40,576 nucleotides of DNA from Methanobrevibacter sp. (GCF_017940815.1 NZ_JAGAXX010000035.1:1-40576), one strand, 5' to 3'. Counted from the stretch's first letter, positions 16,391-26,072 are shown. A program made the numbers and translations. Notes: a model not told the origin generated them from the sequence alone.

Positions 16391-17280
16391 AATTTGAAGG
16401 AACATATGTTGCAATGGTTACTCCATTCACAAAAGATTTGGAGATTGATGAAGAAGGATTTAGATCCAATATCAACTATTTGATTGATAAAGGGGTCACA
16501 GGTTTAGTCGGTGCAGGTACCACCGGTGAATCCGCTACCGTGAATCATGAAGAGCATCAAAAGATTATCGACATCTTGGTTGATGAGGTTGATGGCAGGG
16601 TTGAAACCGTAGCCGGAACCGGAAGTAACGCTACTTCAGAAGCACTTTCCTTAACCAAATACGCATATGATGCAGGTGCGGATTCCGCATTGTTAATCAC
16701 TCCTTACTACAACAAACCTCAACAACATGGTATGATTCAACACTATGGAACTATTGCAGAAGCTGTTGACATCCCATTGATTGCATACAACGTACCTTCC
16801 CGTACCGGTATCAACATGGATGTTGAAACCATTGTTGAACTTGCTAAAATCGACGGTGTTGACGCTGTAAAAGAAGCAAGTGGAAGTGTGGATAAAGTTT
16901 CAGACATTTACAAAGCTCTTTCAAATGAAGGACTTGAAGATGACTTCAGCATCCTTTCAGGTGAAGACTCATTGACATTACCTCTCATGGCTGTCGGAGC
17001 AACTGGAGTTATCAGTGCATCCGCAAACGTTGACGCAAAAAGGATGGTGTTGATGGTTGACAGCATCTTGAACGATGACTACACAAGAGCTATGGAACTT
17101 CACTATGAAATGGTTGAATTGATTAGGGCATTATTCATTGAAAGCAATCCGGTTCCTGTAAAAACCGCAATGAACATTATGGGACTTCCATCAGGACCGT
17201 TAAGACAACCATTAGCTCCAATGTTAGATGAACATGTTGACATTCTTAAAGAAGCATTAAAAAAATCAGAATTAATTTAA
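16387..17280 (+). CDS. dapA: 4-hydroxy-tetrahydrodipicolinate synthase
   Basis: 297 residues. A TIM-barrel class I aldolase that condenses pyruvate with aspartate semialdehyde (EC 4.3.3.7). Lys162 (AVKEASG) is the Schiff-base lysine, Tyr134 (YNVPSRTG) the catalytic tyrosine, and GAGTTGES at 43-50 the substrate loop. Length and motifs are complete. The gene is translationally coupled to lysC by a 4-bp overlap, and dapB follows after 12 bp. The product feeds lysine for protein and, in this lineage, for pseudomurein cross-links. Confidence 0.96.
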   Translation: MKFEGTYVAMVTPFTKDLEIDEEGFRSNINYLIDKGVTGLVGAGTTGESATVNHEEHQKIIDILVDEVDGRVETVAGTGSNATSEALSLTKYAYDAGADSALLITPYYNKPQQHGMIQHYGTIAEAVDIPLIAYNVPSRTGINMDVETIVELAKIDGVDAVKEASGSVDKVSDIYKALSNEGLEDDFSILSGEDSLTLPLMAVGATGVISASANVDAKRMVLMVDSILNDDYTRAMELHYEMVELIRALFIESNPVPVKTAMNIMGLPSGPLRQPLAPMLDEHVDILKEALKKSELI

Positions 17281-17292
17281 GTTGGTAATAAT

Positions 17293-18114
17293 ATGATTAA
17301 AGTAGCAGTTACCGGAGCGGCCGGAAGAATGGGCTCTGGTATTATTAGAAAAATTACAGAACAAGATGATATGGAAGTAGTTGCAGCTATTGAAATGCCA
17401 AACACTCCTCTTGCAGGTAAAGATGCTGGTGTTCAAGCTGGAATTGATGAATTGGGTGTTGCAATCTCCGGTTCTGAAAAATTAGAAGAAACATTAAAAG
17501 CTTCCAAACCAGACGTATTGGTTGACTTCACTATTGCTCACGCAGCAGTTGAAACCATTAAAATAGCAACTTCCTGTGGTGTTGGTGTTGTAGTTGGAAC
17601 CACCGGTTTCAGTGAAGAGCAAATGGAATCAAACATTGCAAATGTTAAGGATAATAATGTTCCTGCAGTAATATCATCCAATATGGCTATTGGAGTAAAC
17701 GTATTTTTCAACACATTGAAAAAATTGGCTCCATTATTATATGATTTTGACATTGAAATTATCGAGGCTCACCACAATCAGAAAAAAGACGCTCCATCCG
17801 GAACAGCCATGACTGCATTTGAAGTCATCGCTAAGGAATTGGAACGTGACCCTGAAGAAGTGGGAGTTTACGGAAGACAAGGATTAGTAGGTAAAAGAAC
17901 TCCTGAAGAAATAGGTATCCACGCCATCCGTGGTGGAGACATTGTTGGAGATCATACCGTAATGTTTGTCGGTGACGGTGAAAGGATAGAGCTCAAACAT
18001 CAAGCGCACACAAGGGAAGTTTTCATTGCTGGTGTAATCAGGGCTATCAGATACATTCCTAATGCTGAAAAAGGTGTTGTCAGCAGCATGAATGATGTCT
18101 TAGGATTAGAATAG
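17293..18114 (+). CDS. dapB: 4-hydroxy-tetrahydrodipicolinate reductase
   Basis: 273 residues. It reduces the DapA product with NAD(P)H (EC 1.17.1.8). The N-terminal Rossmann motif GAAGRMG is at 8-14. The family signature EAHHNQKKDAPSGTA, with the catalytic His pair and Lys, is in the middle, followed by GIHAIRGGDIVGDHTVMF. The gene sits between dapA and asd with short gaps of 12 and 9 bp, consistent with one transcript. Nothing is missing compared with the family. Confidence 0.96.
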   Translation: MIKVAVTGAAGRMGSGIIRKITEQDDMEVVAAIEMPNTPLAGKDAGVQAGIDELGVAISGSEKLEETLKASKPDVLVDFTIAHAAVETIKIATSCGVGVVVGTTGFSEEQMESNIANVKDNNVPAVISSNMAIGVNVFFNTLKKLAPLLYDFDIEIIEAHHNQKKDAPSGTAMTAFEVIAKELERDPEEVGVYGRQGLVGKRTPEEIGIHAIRGGDIVGDHTVMFVGDGERIELKHQAHTREVFIAGVIRAIRYIPNAEKGVVSSMNDVLGLE

Positions 18115-18123
18115 GTGTTAAAT

Positions 18124-19173
18124 ATGGTAAACGTGGGAGTACTTGGTGCAACTGGAATGGTCGGCCAAAGATTCATTCAATTGCTCGAAAACCACCCTGA
18201 TTTCGAAGTCACTGCATTAGCGGCTTCTTCCAGATCAGCGGGTAAAAGATACGAGGATGCTACAACTTGGTATATGGATAATGAAATGCCTGAGTCTGTT
18301 AAAGACATAGAAGTCATTGAAACAAATCCTGAAGCTATGGATAACGATGTGGATATTGTATTTTCATCTCTTCCTGCAGATTTCGCATTGACTGTTGAAA
18401 AGGAATTTGCAAAGGATTATGTTGTTGCAAGTAATGCTAGTGCTCACAGGATGAAGAAAAATATTCCTTTAGTAATTCCTGAAGTCAATCCTGAGTGCTT
18501 AGACATGATTGATGCTCAGCAAAAGGAAAATGACTGGGACGGATTCATTGTAACCAATCCAAACTGTTCCACTATTGCTTTGGCTTTAACTTTAAAACCT
18601 ATTGTTGACAATTTCAATGTAAACTCAGTTAGAGTATCAACCATGCAAGCTGTATCCGGTGCAGGTTATAATGGTGTACCATCAATGGCTATTGTCGATA
18701 ATCTCGTTCCTTACATTGGAGGGGAAGAGGAAAAAATGGAAAGTGAATCCCTCTATCTGTTAGGTTCATACGATGGTAACGATGTAGTTAATGCAGATTT
18801 CAAATTGAGTGCATCATGTCATAGGGTGCCTGTTATCGATGGTCATACCGAGGCAGTATTCATTGAATTGGATGATGGATTTGACATTGCTGATGTTGCT
18901 GATAAAATGGCAAACTTCAAAGGATTGCCACAAGAACTAAATCTATATTCAGCTCCAGAAAATCCGGTAATTGTCAAAAATGAAAACGACAGGCCACAAC
19001 CTAGAATGGACAGAAATGCCGGCAATGGTATGGCGGTTACTGTTGGTAGATTAAGAGAAGACAAAGTATTTGATAATAGTTTCAAATATGTTCTTGTTGG
19101 ACATAATACTATTCGTGGTGCTGCTGGAGCATCAATATTGAATGCTGAGTTAATCAATGATAAAATACTTTAA
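18124..19173 (+). CDS. asd: Aspartate-semialdehyde dehydrogenase
   Basis: 349 residues of the archaeal/fungal type. It reduces aspartyl phosphate to aspartate semialdehyde (EC 1.2.1.11), the substrate of Dap[11 protein letters not shown] at 8-17 binds NADP, Cys148 (NPNCST) is the catalytic thiol, and His241 (DGHTEAVF) is the acid/base residue. ATG 18124 is chosen over GTG 18115 because the AGGTG that includes that GTG is its ribosome binding site. It is the last gene of the lysine-branch operon, and T-runs at 19180-19210 follow. Confidence 0.95.
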   Translation: MVNVGVLGATGMVGQRFIQLLENHPDFEVTALAASSRSAGKRYEDATTWYMDNEMPESVKDIEVIETNPEAMDNDVDIVFSSLPADFALTVEKEFAKDYVVASNASAHRMKKNIPLVIPEVNPECLDMIDAQQKENDWDGFIVTNPNCSTIALALTLKPIVDNFNVNSVRVSTMQAVSGAGYNGVPSMAIVDNLVPYIGGEEEKMESESLYLLGSYDGNDVVNADFKLSASCHRVPVIDGHTEAVFIELDDGFDIADVADKMANFKGLPQELNLYSAPENPVIVKNENDRPQPRMDRNAGNGMAVTVGRLREDKVFDNSFKYVLVGHNTIRGAAGASILNAELINDKIL

Positions 19174-19314
19174 TTTTATCAATTTATTTTTTCTATTTTT
19201 TTTAATATTTTCTGATTTTTCTATCTGTTTTCTATTTCTTTTTAATTTCAATTATAGGTTAATTTAAGGGTTTAATTTAAATAGTATAAAATTAATATTT
19301 TATATCAAGGAATT

Positions 19315-19328
19315 ATATTGTACAATAT
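19315..19328. promoter_or_regulatory. 14-bp perfect palindrome upstream of the coiled-coil gene
   Basis: ATATTGTACAATAT is its own reverse complement and lies 76 bp before the ATG, next to the stem-loop at 19327-19375. A TATA-like stretch (TTAATATTTTATATC, about 19291-19305) precedes it. It may be an operator. Confidence 0.4.
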
Positions 19329-19375
19329 ATCGATGATTTCAAATTTATAATTTCACACTAATTTGAAATCGATAT
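19327..19375 (+). promoter_or_regulatory. Stem-loop in the leader of the coiled-coil gene
   Basis: ATATCGAT plus TTCAAAT on the left pairs with ATTTGAA plus ATCGATAT on the right, 15 bp in total with a 3-base bulge (GAT) and a loop of about 16 bases. It ends 28 bp before ATG 19404. It could be a leader RNA hairpin or a long operator. Confidence 0.5.
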
Positions 19376-19403
19376 AGGGATAAAATTTAAACTAAGGGAT
19401 AGA

Positions 19404-20561
19404 ATGGAAATAGGAATTGATGCTGAAAAAGATACTTTACAATCTTTGATTCGATCTTGCCTATTGGAGCTCAATAACTTAAAATTCGAATTGACTGAGC
19501 TTGAAGTGGAACGGAAAAATGATAACACTCCACAAAGGATTAAAGAACTCGAAAAAGATATTGTAGATAAGGAAAAAGAAGTTTCTGTTATTAAATTCAA
19601 AGCAGAAGACGAAATTAATCTTTTGAAAAAACAACTTGAAGAAAAAGACATTTTAATCAAAAATCAGGAGGATAGGATTTATGAATTAGATTACGTAAAC
19701 AATTCTCTTGATGAGATTAAAGAATATTTTGCAGAGCAATTGCATGATTATAAGAAAAAAGAATTAGCTGATGTTAATGAGAGATTAACCGAATCTTATA
19801 AAAGTATTGCTGAAAAAGAAGCTCAAATTAATACTCTTTCTAGGACTATTGATGAATACAAGATCAAAGTTCTCAAATTGGAAAATGATGTTGAATCCCA
19901 GGCTCAGATATTGGAGCTTGAAAAGCAAATTGAACTTAAAAATAATGAAATTCGCATTAAGGAAAGTGAAATCGATCAAATTAATAATGAGTTAAATATT
20001 TTAAAACAGCAAACAATTCCTAAAGATGAATATATTTCTCTTCAAACTCAATTTGAATCTGAAATCAATGCGATGAATAATGAAATTTCTAATTTGAAAC
20101 AAGACAGTATCCCTAAAAAAGATTATGACGATTTGCAATCCAAATTCGATTCTGAAATTAAAAGTTTGGATAGTCAAATTGTTGATTTGCAACAAACCAC
20201 CGTTCCTAAGGATGACTATGTGAATCTCAAGAACAGGTTTGACACTGAAATTGATGCAAGAGACAGTGAAATACAATACCTAAGAGAAAGGACTATTCCT
20301 AAAGAGGATTATGTCAGTCTTCAAAATCAATTGGAAAGTGAAATCAATGCTCGTGAAAGTGAACTTCGCTTTATTAGGGAACAAAGCGTTTCACGTGAAG
20401 ATTATTTGAAACTCCAAAATGAGCTCCAAAGAAAAGATGATAAAATCAAAAGATTAGAAGAAATTAATAATTTCTTTAATGATCTTCAGGAAGAGCAGGA
20501 GGCTTACGAAACTCAAGACAGGACTCCTCCTTTCAGATTGGAGAAAAAACAAGGTAGATAA
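19404..20561 (+). CDS. Coiled-coil protein with tandem 31-residue repeats
   Basis: 385 residues with no signal peptide or membrane segment, very rich in Glu, Lys, Gln, Asn and Ile/Leu. Residues about 15-200 are continuous predicted coiled coil. From residue 204 four 31-residue repeats follow (204-234, 235-265, 266-296, 297-327) plus a partial fifth. Each starts with (S/T)(I/V)PK-D/E-D/E-Y-x-x-L and ends in helical sequence such as ESEINxxxxEIxxL. The fifth has SVSRED, where the proline is lost. I do not recognise a family. The architecture suggests a cytoplasmic filament-forming or scaffold protein. The start has GGGATAG upstream. It is a single gene with its own structured leader. Confidence 0.8.
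   Translation: MEIGIDAEKDTLQSLIRSCLLELNNLKFELTELEVERKNDNTPQRIKELEKDIVDKEKEVSVIKFKAEDEINLLKKQLEEKDILIKNQEDRIYELDYVNNSLDEIKEYFAEQLHDYKKKELADVNERLTESYKSIAEKEAQINTLSRTIDEYKIKVLKLENDVESQAQILELEKQIELKNNEIRIKESEIDQINNELNILKQQTIPKDEYISLQTQFESEINAMNNEISNLKQDSIPKKDYDDLQSKFDSEIKSLDSQIVDLQQTTVPKDDYVNLKNRFDTEIDARDSEIQYLRERTIPKEDYVSLQNQLESEINARESELRFIREQSVSREDYLKLQNELQRKDDKIKRLEEINNFFNDLQEEQEAYETQDRTPPFRLEKKQGR
20013..20384 (+). repeat. Four tandem 93-bp coding repeats
   Basis: Four consecutive 93-bp units, in frame within the coiled-coil gene, encode the 31-residue repeats described there. Protein similarity is high but the DNA units have diverged, so this is an old expansion and not a recent slippage product. 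Confidence 0.75.
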
Positions 20562-20607
20562 TTCTATCTTATTTTTTTATCTTTAAATTTTTTATTTATT
20601 GTTGCAA

Positions 20608-20787
20608 TCATCTATCTATCCCATTTAATTTACTATTTTTTTTAGCACTGTTTTCAAAATAATTGATTTGCTCATGATTTATTTTGGGTATCTTTTCTTG
20701 AAGTGTTAAAATTTTTACATGTTGCTTGCATATTTCGAGGGGTAATTTTTCATTGGATTTCTCAATTATTCTTTTTCTTACTTTAAT
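20608..20787 (-). pseudogene. Open frame of 59 codons without a canonical start (possible gene remnant)
   Basis: The minus strand is open from an in-frame stop to TGA 20608-20610. It reads KVRKRIIEKSNEKLPLEIC near the start and NYFENSAKKNSKLNGIDR at the end. The composition looks protein-like, but there is no ATG, GTG or TTG; the first possible codon is ATT at 20787, with no ribosome binding site. It could be a decayed gene, a gene using a rare start, or chance in AT-rich DNA. Confidence 0.25.
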
Positions 20788-20788
20788 T

Positions 20789-20816
20789 TACTTTATACCA
20801 TAAAGTATTTATATAA
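20789..20816 (+). promoter_or_regulatory. Thermosome promoter with inverted-repeat operator
   Basis: TACTTTAT-ACC-ATAAAGTA (20789-20807) is a perfect 8-bp inverted repeat with a 3-base spacer. It abuts a TATA box, TTTATATAA (20808-20816). The placement, upstream of TATA where TFB binds, suits a heat-shock repressor or activator. The regulator is unknown. Confidence 0.6.
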
Positions 20817-20931
20817 CCTTAAACTCATGTATTAAGTAGAAAGGTTTAGTCAACACTATAAACTTATTTTCTCATGTTGATAATTAAACTGATCTATTTA
20901 TTTATTAAAATTAAAAAAAAGGTGATTATTA

Positions 20932-22542
20932 ATGGCACAAGGACAACCAATTTTTATTTTACCTGAAGGTACTAACAGGTCTGTCGGTAGAGATGCTCAA
21001 AGAAACAACATCTTAGCTGGTAAAGTATTAGCTGAAACCGTAAGAACCACATTAGGTCCTAAAGGAATGGACAAAATGTTAGTAGACGGACTTGGAGACA
21101 TTGTTGTAACCAACGACGGTGTAACAATCTTAAAAGAAATGGATATTGAACACCCTGCAGCAAAAATGCTCGTAGAAGTGGCAAAAACCCAAGAAGACGA
21201 AGTCGGTGACGGAACCACTACTGCAGTTATCATTGCTGGAGAATTACTCAAAAAATCCGAAAACTTACTCGACTCTGACATTCACCCAACAATCATTGCA
21301 ATGGGATACAGAAAAGCAGCTGAAAAAGCACAAGAAATCTTAGACGAAATCGCAATCGATGACGTAGATTCCGAAACCTTAATGAAAGTAGCTATGACTG
21401 CTATGACTGGTAAAGGAACCGAAGCTGCACGTGAACCATTAGCAAAATTAATCGTTGACGCTGTAGAAGCAGTTGAAGAAGACGGCGTAGTTGACACTGA
21501 CAACATCAAAATCGAGAAAAAAGACGGAGCTGTTGTTGAAGAATCCAACTTAGTTGAAGGTGTAATTGTAGACAAAGAAAGAGTACACCCAGGTATGCCA
21601 TCTGAAATCAAAGACGCAAAAATCGCATTAGTCAACGCTCCATTAGAAGTAAAAGAAACCGAAATGGACGCTGAAATCACAATCACTGACCCTGCTCAAA
21701 TGCAAGCTTTCATCGAACAAGAAGAAAAAATGGTCAAAGACATGGTTGACAAAGTTGTTGCAGCAGGCGCTAACGTATTATTCGCACAAAAAGGTATCGA
21801 CGACTTAGCACAACACTACTTATCCAAAGCTGGTGTTTTAGCTGTAAGAAGAGTTAAAAAATCCGATATCGAAAAATTATCCAGAGCAACTGGTGCTAAC
21901 GTCATCACCAACTTAGATGACTTAACCGAAGACGACTTAGGTATTGCTGGAACCGTAGAAGAAAGAAAAATCTCCGGTGACGACATGATCTTCGTAGAAG
22001 AATGTTCCAGTGCAAAATCCGTAACCTTATTCGTAAGAGGTAGTACCAAACACATCGTTGACGAAATCGTAAGAGCAATCGAAGACGCAATCGGTGTAGT
22101 AGCAGCTACCGTAGAAGACGACAAAGTTGTTGCAGGTGGAGGAGCTCCTGAAATCGCAATGGCTAAAAAACTCAAAGACTACGCAGAATCCATTTCTGGT
22201 AGAGAACAATTAGCTGTAAACGCATTCGCAGAAGCTTTAGAAATCGTACCAAAAACCTTAGCAGAAAACGCAGGTTTAGACAGCATCGACTCCTTAGTAG
22301 ACTTAAGAGCTGCACAAGAAGACTCCTTCTACATGGGATTAGATGTATTCACTGGTGAAGTTGCAGACATGAAAGAAGCTGGAGTTATCGAACCTAAACG
22401 TGTTAAAAAACAAGCTATCCAATCTGCATCTGAAGCAGCTGAAATGATTTTAAGAATCGACGATGTAATTGCATCAACCAAAGGCCCTGAAGACATGGGT
22501 ATGGATCCTTCCGCAATGGGCGGAATGCCTCCAATGATGTAA
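20932..22542 (+). CDS. Thermosome subunit (group II chaperonin)
   Basis: 536 residues, full length for archaeal Hsp60. It forms a double-ring ATP-dependent folding chamber in the cytoplasm with a built-in lid. Seen are LGPKG at 41-45 and GDGTTT at 92-97 (ATP binding and hydrolysis), an apical domain in the middle, [13 protein letters not shown] near 400 and the Gly/Met-rich tail [14 protein letters not shown]. Codon use is strongly biased (AAA, GAA, TTA and C-ending codons), as expected of a highly expressed gene. GGTGAT five bases before the ATG fixes the start. The promoter carries an inverted-repeat operator. Confidence 0.97.
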   Translation: MAQGQPIFILPEGTNRSVGRDAQRNNILAGKVLAETVRTTLGPKGMDKMLVDGLGDIVVTNDGVTILKEMDIEHPAAKMLVEVAKTQEDEVGDGTTTAVIIAGELLKKSENLLDSDIHPTIIAMGYRKAAEKAQEILDEIAIDDVDSETLMKVAMTAMTGKGTEAAREPLAKLIVDAVEAVEEDGVVDTDNIKIEKKDGAVVEESNLVEGVIVDKERVHPGMPSEIKDAKIALVNAPLEVKETEMDAEITITDPAQMQAFIEQEEKMVKDMVDKVVAAGANVLFAQKGIDDLAQHYLSKAGVLAVRRVKKSDIEKLSRATGANVITNLDDLTEDDLGIAGTVEERKISGDDMIFVEECSSAKSVTLFVRGSTKHIVDEIVRAIEDAIGVVAATVEDDKVVAGGGAPEIAMAKKLKDYAESISGREQLAVNAFAEALEIVPKTLAENAGLDSIDSLVDLRAAQEDSFYMGLDVFTGEVADMKEAGVIEPKRVKKQAIQSASEAAEMILRIDDVIASTKGPEDMGMDPSAMGGMPPMM

Positions 22543-22572
22543 ATTCTTACATCTTCTTTTTTTCTTTTTTTT

Positions 22573-23586
22573 ATGAATTCCAATAGACTAATTTTTAAGA
22601 CATCACTTGGTGATGAAATATATTATTTGAATGACACTATCTTAATTAATTTTGGGGTAAGCCGTAATGGATTGTCAACCTCTGAATTGAATAGTGGCAC
22701 AAACGATTTGTATAAAACTGTTTTTAACCAACACCTGTCTCAAGAAAAAATTGATTATCTTGTGGACCATGACGTTCATGACTACCTGATTAAGGAATGC
22801 GAAAGGCTGAATGTCGACTATCGTCATGCCACAGGTTTGATAACCTTGGCGGAAATGAAAAACGTAAGCATTGTCAACAAGTCTTTCAGGAATGTTGATG
22901 TCACTGCCGTGGTCACTGCAGGCGTCAGGACAAATGCGTCACGGGCGGGAGACCCTGCATCATATTGGCAGGAAAACGGTGAATTTCATTTTGGAACCAT
23001 CAATGTTATTTTGCTGACTAATGTATGTTTGGACGAGTCAACATTGACAGATGCATTCATGACAATAACCGAAGCGAAGACCGTTGCATTGAGCAATCTG
23101 AAAATCCCTTCTCAATATTCGAATGGATTTGCAACAGGCACCGGAACTGACGGTGTGGCAATATTTTCAAACACTGACTCAAAAGAGATATTGACCAATG
23201 CGGGAAAACACTCCAAGTTAGGTGAATTAATTGCCAATGCGGTAATTGAAGCAATCTCCAAGGCAATTGGGAAGCAAGTCTGGATTACAAGCAAGTCCCA
23301 GTCCAATGCATTGGTAAGGCTAAACAGATATACCTTGGACATCAACAGGTTTTATGACGATCTTGACGACGATAAATTTGAATTTATAAAACAGTTGAGA
23401 ATCGATGCTAGAAAGCAGGAAAATGTGGCAATCACCACTTCAATCCTAAACTTAATTGATGAGGTTGAAAATAATCTGATTGAAAAACAGGTCGCCTATG
23501 ATTTGGCGATAAAAATAAAAGAAAATTGTAATAGTTATCCAATAAATGCATTACTGGAATACTGGATAAACTATTTCATTCGTTAG
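22573..23586 (+). CDS. cbiZ: Adenosylcobinamide amidohydrolase (CbiZ)
   Basis: 337 residues. CbiZ hydrolyses adenosylcobinamide to adenosylcobyric acid (EC 3.5.1.90), letting archaea salvage incomplete corrinoids. The family signatures VTAGVRTNASRAGDP and ATGTGTDGVAIF are present. The CbiZ domain spans about 20-240; a C-terminal extension of about 95 residues (helical, from NRFYDDLDDD) goes beyond the usual domain. The ATG directly follows the T-rich end of the thermosome gene, with no Shine-Dalgarno sequence and no clear TATA box, so expression may come from readthrough. The 3' end overlaps xseB (opposite strand) by 11 bp. Confidence 0.85.
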   Translation: MNSNRLIFKTSLGDEIYYLNDTILINFGVSRNGLSTSELNSGTNDLYKTVFNQHLSQEKIDYLVDHDVHDYLIKECERLNVDYRHATGLITLAEMKNVSIVNKSFRNVDVTAVVTAGVRTNASRAGDPASYWQENGEFHFGTINVILLTNVCLDESTLTDAFMTITEAKTVALSNLKIPSQYSNGFATGTGTDGVAIFSNTDSKEILTNAGKHSKLGELIANAVIEAISKAIGKQVWITSKSQSNALVRLNRYTLDINRFYDDLDDDKFEFIKQLRIDARKQENVAITTSILNLIDEVENNLIEKQVAYDLAIKIKENCNSYPINALLEYWINYFIR

Positions 23587-23800
23587 TGTTGAACTCTATC
23601 AGTTCTCCGTTATCCTGAACTATCTTTGCGATTGATTCTTCTGCAACTTCTAATTTTTTGTTACAAATCTTGACAAGGTCCATCGCTTTTTTAAATTCAT
23701 CAATTGCATCGTCCAATGGCACATTACCATTTTCCAACTTGTTAACAATGTCTTCTAACTTTTCTAAACTTTCTTCAAAACTTAATTCTTGCTCCATCAT
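23576..23800 (-). CDS. xseB: Exodeoxyribonuclease VII small subunit
   Basis: 74 residues, the usual size of XseB. LSFEESLEKLEDIVNKLENG followed by PLDDAIDEFKKAMDLVKICNKKL is the diagnostic two-helix pattern of the family. It binds XseA to form ExoVII, which degrades single-stranded DNA to oligonucleotides in both directions. Its ATG overlaps the xseA stop (ATATGATGG), so the pair is translationally coupled. The stop overlaps the end of cbiZ. ExoVII is mainly bacterial, so the pair points to an old transfer into this methanogen lineage. Confidence 0.93.
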   Translation of the reverse strand: MMEQELSFEESLEKLEDIVNKLENGNVPLDDAIDEFKKAMDLVKICNKKLEVAEESIAKIVQDNGELIEFNTNE

Positions 23801-25188
23801 ATCACCTTTGTATTAATAATTCCATCGTCAAATTCAATATCCACTTCATCTCCAACTTCAACATCTTTTACGGAAGTGATTACCTTTTCTTTGGTCTTCG
23901 CTATGCTGTATCCTCTTTTCAATGTTGAAAGTGGATTTAAAACTTCTAACTTATTTATATTCTTTAAACATTCGTCCCTCTTCTTCTTGGTTATTTCGGT
24001 AGGATTCTTTAAAATATGGGAATTTTCTATCTTAAACAGCCTGTTTTTATTTTTGACAATAATGTTGTTGGAAGTCATGTTCAGTTTGTTAATCACTTTC
24101 TCCAGATCCATCCTTTTTAGCTTATACATTGATTCCGGATTCTTAAACACTGCTGAGCTTTCCAATCTGACCAGCTTATTTTTATTTCTTGTCATAATAT
24201 TCTTGGATGTGAAACTTAATCTGTTGATTAGGTTATCCAGGCTCATCCCTTTTATATCATAAATCGATTCGGGATTTTTTAAAATGTTTTTTTGTGAAAT
24301 GTTGTTCAATTTAGTTTTATTTAATTCAATCCTATCGTTAATGGACTTATTTGCCCTTCTGTTTAACTGGCTCACGCTCTCCTTAACTTTTCTAATGTCC
24401 GGCACGGCAATTTCCGCCGCTGCAGTTGGGGTTGGTGCCCTCAAGTCCGCCACAAAGTCGGATATTGTAAAGTCAATTTCATGACCCACTGCGCTTATGA
24501 CCGGAATTCTGCAGTTGTAGATTGCATATGCAACTTCCCTTTCGTTAAATGCCCATAGGTCTTCAATGCTTCCTCCACCACGGCCTACAATTAGTGTGTC
24601 CAAATCAAATTTTTGGGCATGAATGATTTGTCTGGCAATTTGTGGTGCAGCGTTATCTCCCTGAACCAGAGTTGAAAAGACCAGCACGTCACAAATTGGG
24701 TATCTTCTTTTGATTGTTGTGATGATGTCTCTTATTGCCGCACCTGTCTGTGCAGTCACAACGCCTATTCTATTTGGGTATTTAGGTATTTTCTTTTTAT
24801 GGGTATCGTCGAATAATCCTTCCTTTTTAAGGTCTTTCTTTAATTGTTCGAAAGCTATGTGTAAGTCTCCAAGGCCGTCTTCAGTTATCCTTGTTGCATA
24901 TAGCTGATATTTTCCGTCCCTCTCATATACTTCAATCTTACCCTTGATGATTACTTTCATTCCGTCTTTTGGTTCAAATTTGAGGAATCTGTCCTTATTT
25001 CCTTTGAACATCACTCCCGGAATCTGTGATTTCTCATCCTTTAAAGTAAAATAGCTATGTCCGCTAGGGTAGGTTTTGTAATTTGAAATTTCTCCCTTTA
25101 TGTAGATGTTTTTCAAATTTTGGTCCAGCTTGAGCTTCCTTCCAATATAGTTATTAATCTCAGATACTGTGAAAGTTTTCTCTTCCAT
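23797..25188 (-). CDS. xseA: Exodeoxyribonuclease VII large subunit
   Basis: 463 residues, full length. An N-terminal OB fold (about 1-100) is followed by the catalytic domain with VGRGGGSIEDLWAFNE and AVGHEIDFTISDFVADLRAP. A long coiled-coil arm (about 265-410) contains three repeats of about 45 residues, each with (I/V/L)(L/F)KNP-(E/T) and a following helix. The C-terminal segment has LKRGYSI, also typical of XseA. AAGGTGA upstream of the ATG on the minus strand supports the start. It is cotranscribed with xseB and diverges from the PRC-barrel gene. Confidence 0.95.
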   Translation of the reverse strand: MEEKTFTVSEINNYIGRKLKLDQNLKNIYIKGEISNYKTYPSGHSYFTLKDEKSQIPGVMFKGNKDRFLKFEPKDGMKVIIKGKIEVYERDGKYQLYATRITEDGLGDLHIAFEQLKKDLKKEGLFDDTHKKKIPKYPNRIGVVTAQTGAAIRDIITTIKRRYPICDVLVFSTLVQGDNAAPQIARQIIHAQKFDLDTLIVGRGGGSIEDLWAFNEREVAYAIYNCRIPVISAVGHEIDFTISDFVADLRAPTPTAAAEIAVPDIRKVKESVSQLNRRANKSINDRIELNKTKLNNISQKNILKNPESIYDIKGMSLDNLINRLSFTSKNIMTRNKNKLVRLESSAVFKNPESMYKLKRMDLEKVINKLNMTSNNIIVKNKNRLFKIENSHILKNPTEITKKKRDECLKNINKLEVLNPLSTLKRGYSIAKTKEKVITSVKDVEVGDEVDIEFDDGIINTKVI

Positions 25189-25314
25189 GCATTCACCTTA
25201 AAATTAATATTGTTAGTATGTTGTTTGTATTTAATACAATTTTGCATTGACATTAATTTTTTTTAGAAACTATTAATTAATATTAAAAACTATTTATTAA
25301 TTAAGGTGTTTTTT

Positions 25315-25548
25315 ATGAGAATTCGAGAAGAATTATTTGGAAAAGAAGTACTTGATGCAGAAATTCAAATTGTTGGAAAGGTTCATGATGTAATTCTTGA
25401 TAAAGATTCATTAGAAATTACCGATTTAGTGATAAAAAGATCCGGATTTTCCGAACAAATCAAATCCAGTGAAGACGTTGTTCCAATGGAACTTGTAAAA
25501 GTCATTGGGGATAAGATTTTACTTAAAGGCGAAGATGATATATTATGA
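25315..25548 (+). CDS. PRC-barrel domain protein
   Basis: 77 residues that form a single PRC-barrel ([22 protein letters not shown], then [12 protein letters not shown] and [16 protein letters not shown]). Such stand-alone barrels are common in archaea and probably mediate protein or RNA contacts; some are linked to ribosome or division functions. AGGTG precedes ATG 25315, so the GTG at 25306 is not the start. The pyrE ATG overlaps its stop (ATGA), which suggests strict co-expression, though no functional link is known. Confidence 0.85.
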   Translation: MRIREELFGKEVLDAEIQIVGKVHDVILDKDSLEITDLVIKRSGFSEQIKSSEDVVPMELVKVIGDKILLKGEDDIL

Positions 25549-26072
25549 CTTCAAAGGAATATCTGATTGATTTATTGAAAGAGAATGAAGTGTTCCTTGA
25601 AGGGGATTTCACTTTATCTTCAGGTAAAAAGAGTAATTATTACATTAACATGAAAAAGGCTATTACCGAACCTGAAATCTTATCAACAATCTCAAAATTG
25701 ATTACAGAAAAAATATCTGGCGAGGACATTGACAAGGTTGCGGGCCCTGCATTGGGTGCAGTTCCAATAGCCACTGCAGTTTCACTTGAATCTAAATTGC
25801 CATTGCTGATGATTCGTAAGGAAAAGAAAGGCTACGGTACATCAAAACTCATTGAAGGCGAGCTCAACGAAAATGATAATGTGATTGTTGTTGAGGACGT
25901 TTCCACAACTGGAGGATCACTTTTAAAAGCAATCAAGGCTATTCAAGAGAATGGCGGCAATGTTGTTAGGGCTTTTGTTGTCGTTGACAGGCAAGAAGGT
26001 GCTGTTGAAGAGTTTGAAAAGGCAGGCATAAAATTAGAACCTTTAATAAGTGTCAACGAGTTTTTTGACTAA
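25545..26072 (+). CDS. pyrE: Orotate phosphoribosyltransferase
   Basis: 175 residues. It converts orotate and PRPP to OMP in pyrimidine synthesis (EC 2.4.2.10). The PRPP loop [17 protein letters not shown] and the N-terminal [18 protein letters not shown] are diagnostic, and [19 protein letters not shown] holds the flexible catalytic loop with its Lys and Gly. Length fits archaeal PyrE. It is coupled to the upstream PRC-barrel gene and converges on moaB, with a shared hairpin between them. Confidence 0.95.
   Translation: MTSKEYLIDLLKENEVFLEGDFTLSSGKKSNYYINMKKAITEPEILSTISKLITEKISGEDIDKVAGPALGAVPIATAVSLESKLPLLMIRKEKKGYGTSKLIEGELNENDNVIVVEDVSTTGGSLLKAIKAIQENGGNVVRAFVVVDRQEGAVEEFEKAGIKLEPLISVNEFFD

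Larger units (their letters stand above)
20562..20931. other. Intergenic region upstream of the thermosome
   Basis: It holds T-runs after the coiled-coil gene, a minus-strand open frame without a normal start codon (20608-20787), the inverted repeat 20789-20807, the TATA box 20808-20816 and a leader of about 90 bases. No RNA gene is seen. Confidence 0.5.
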
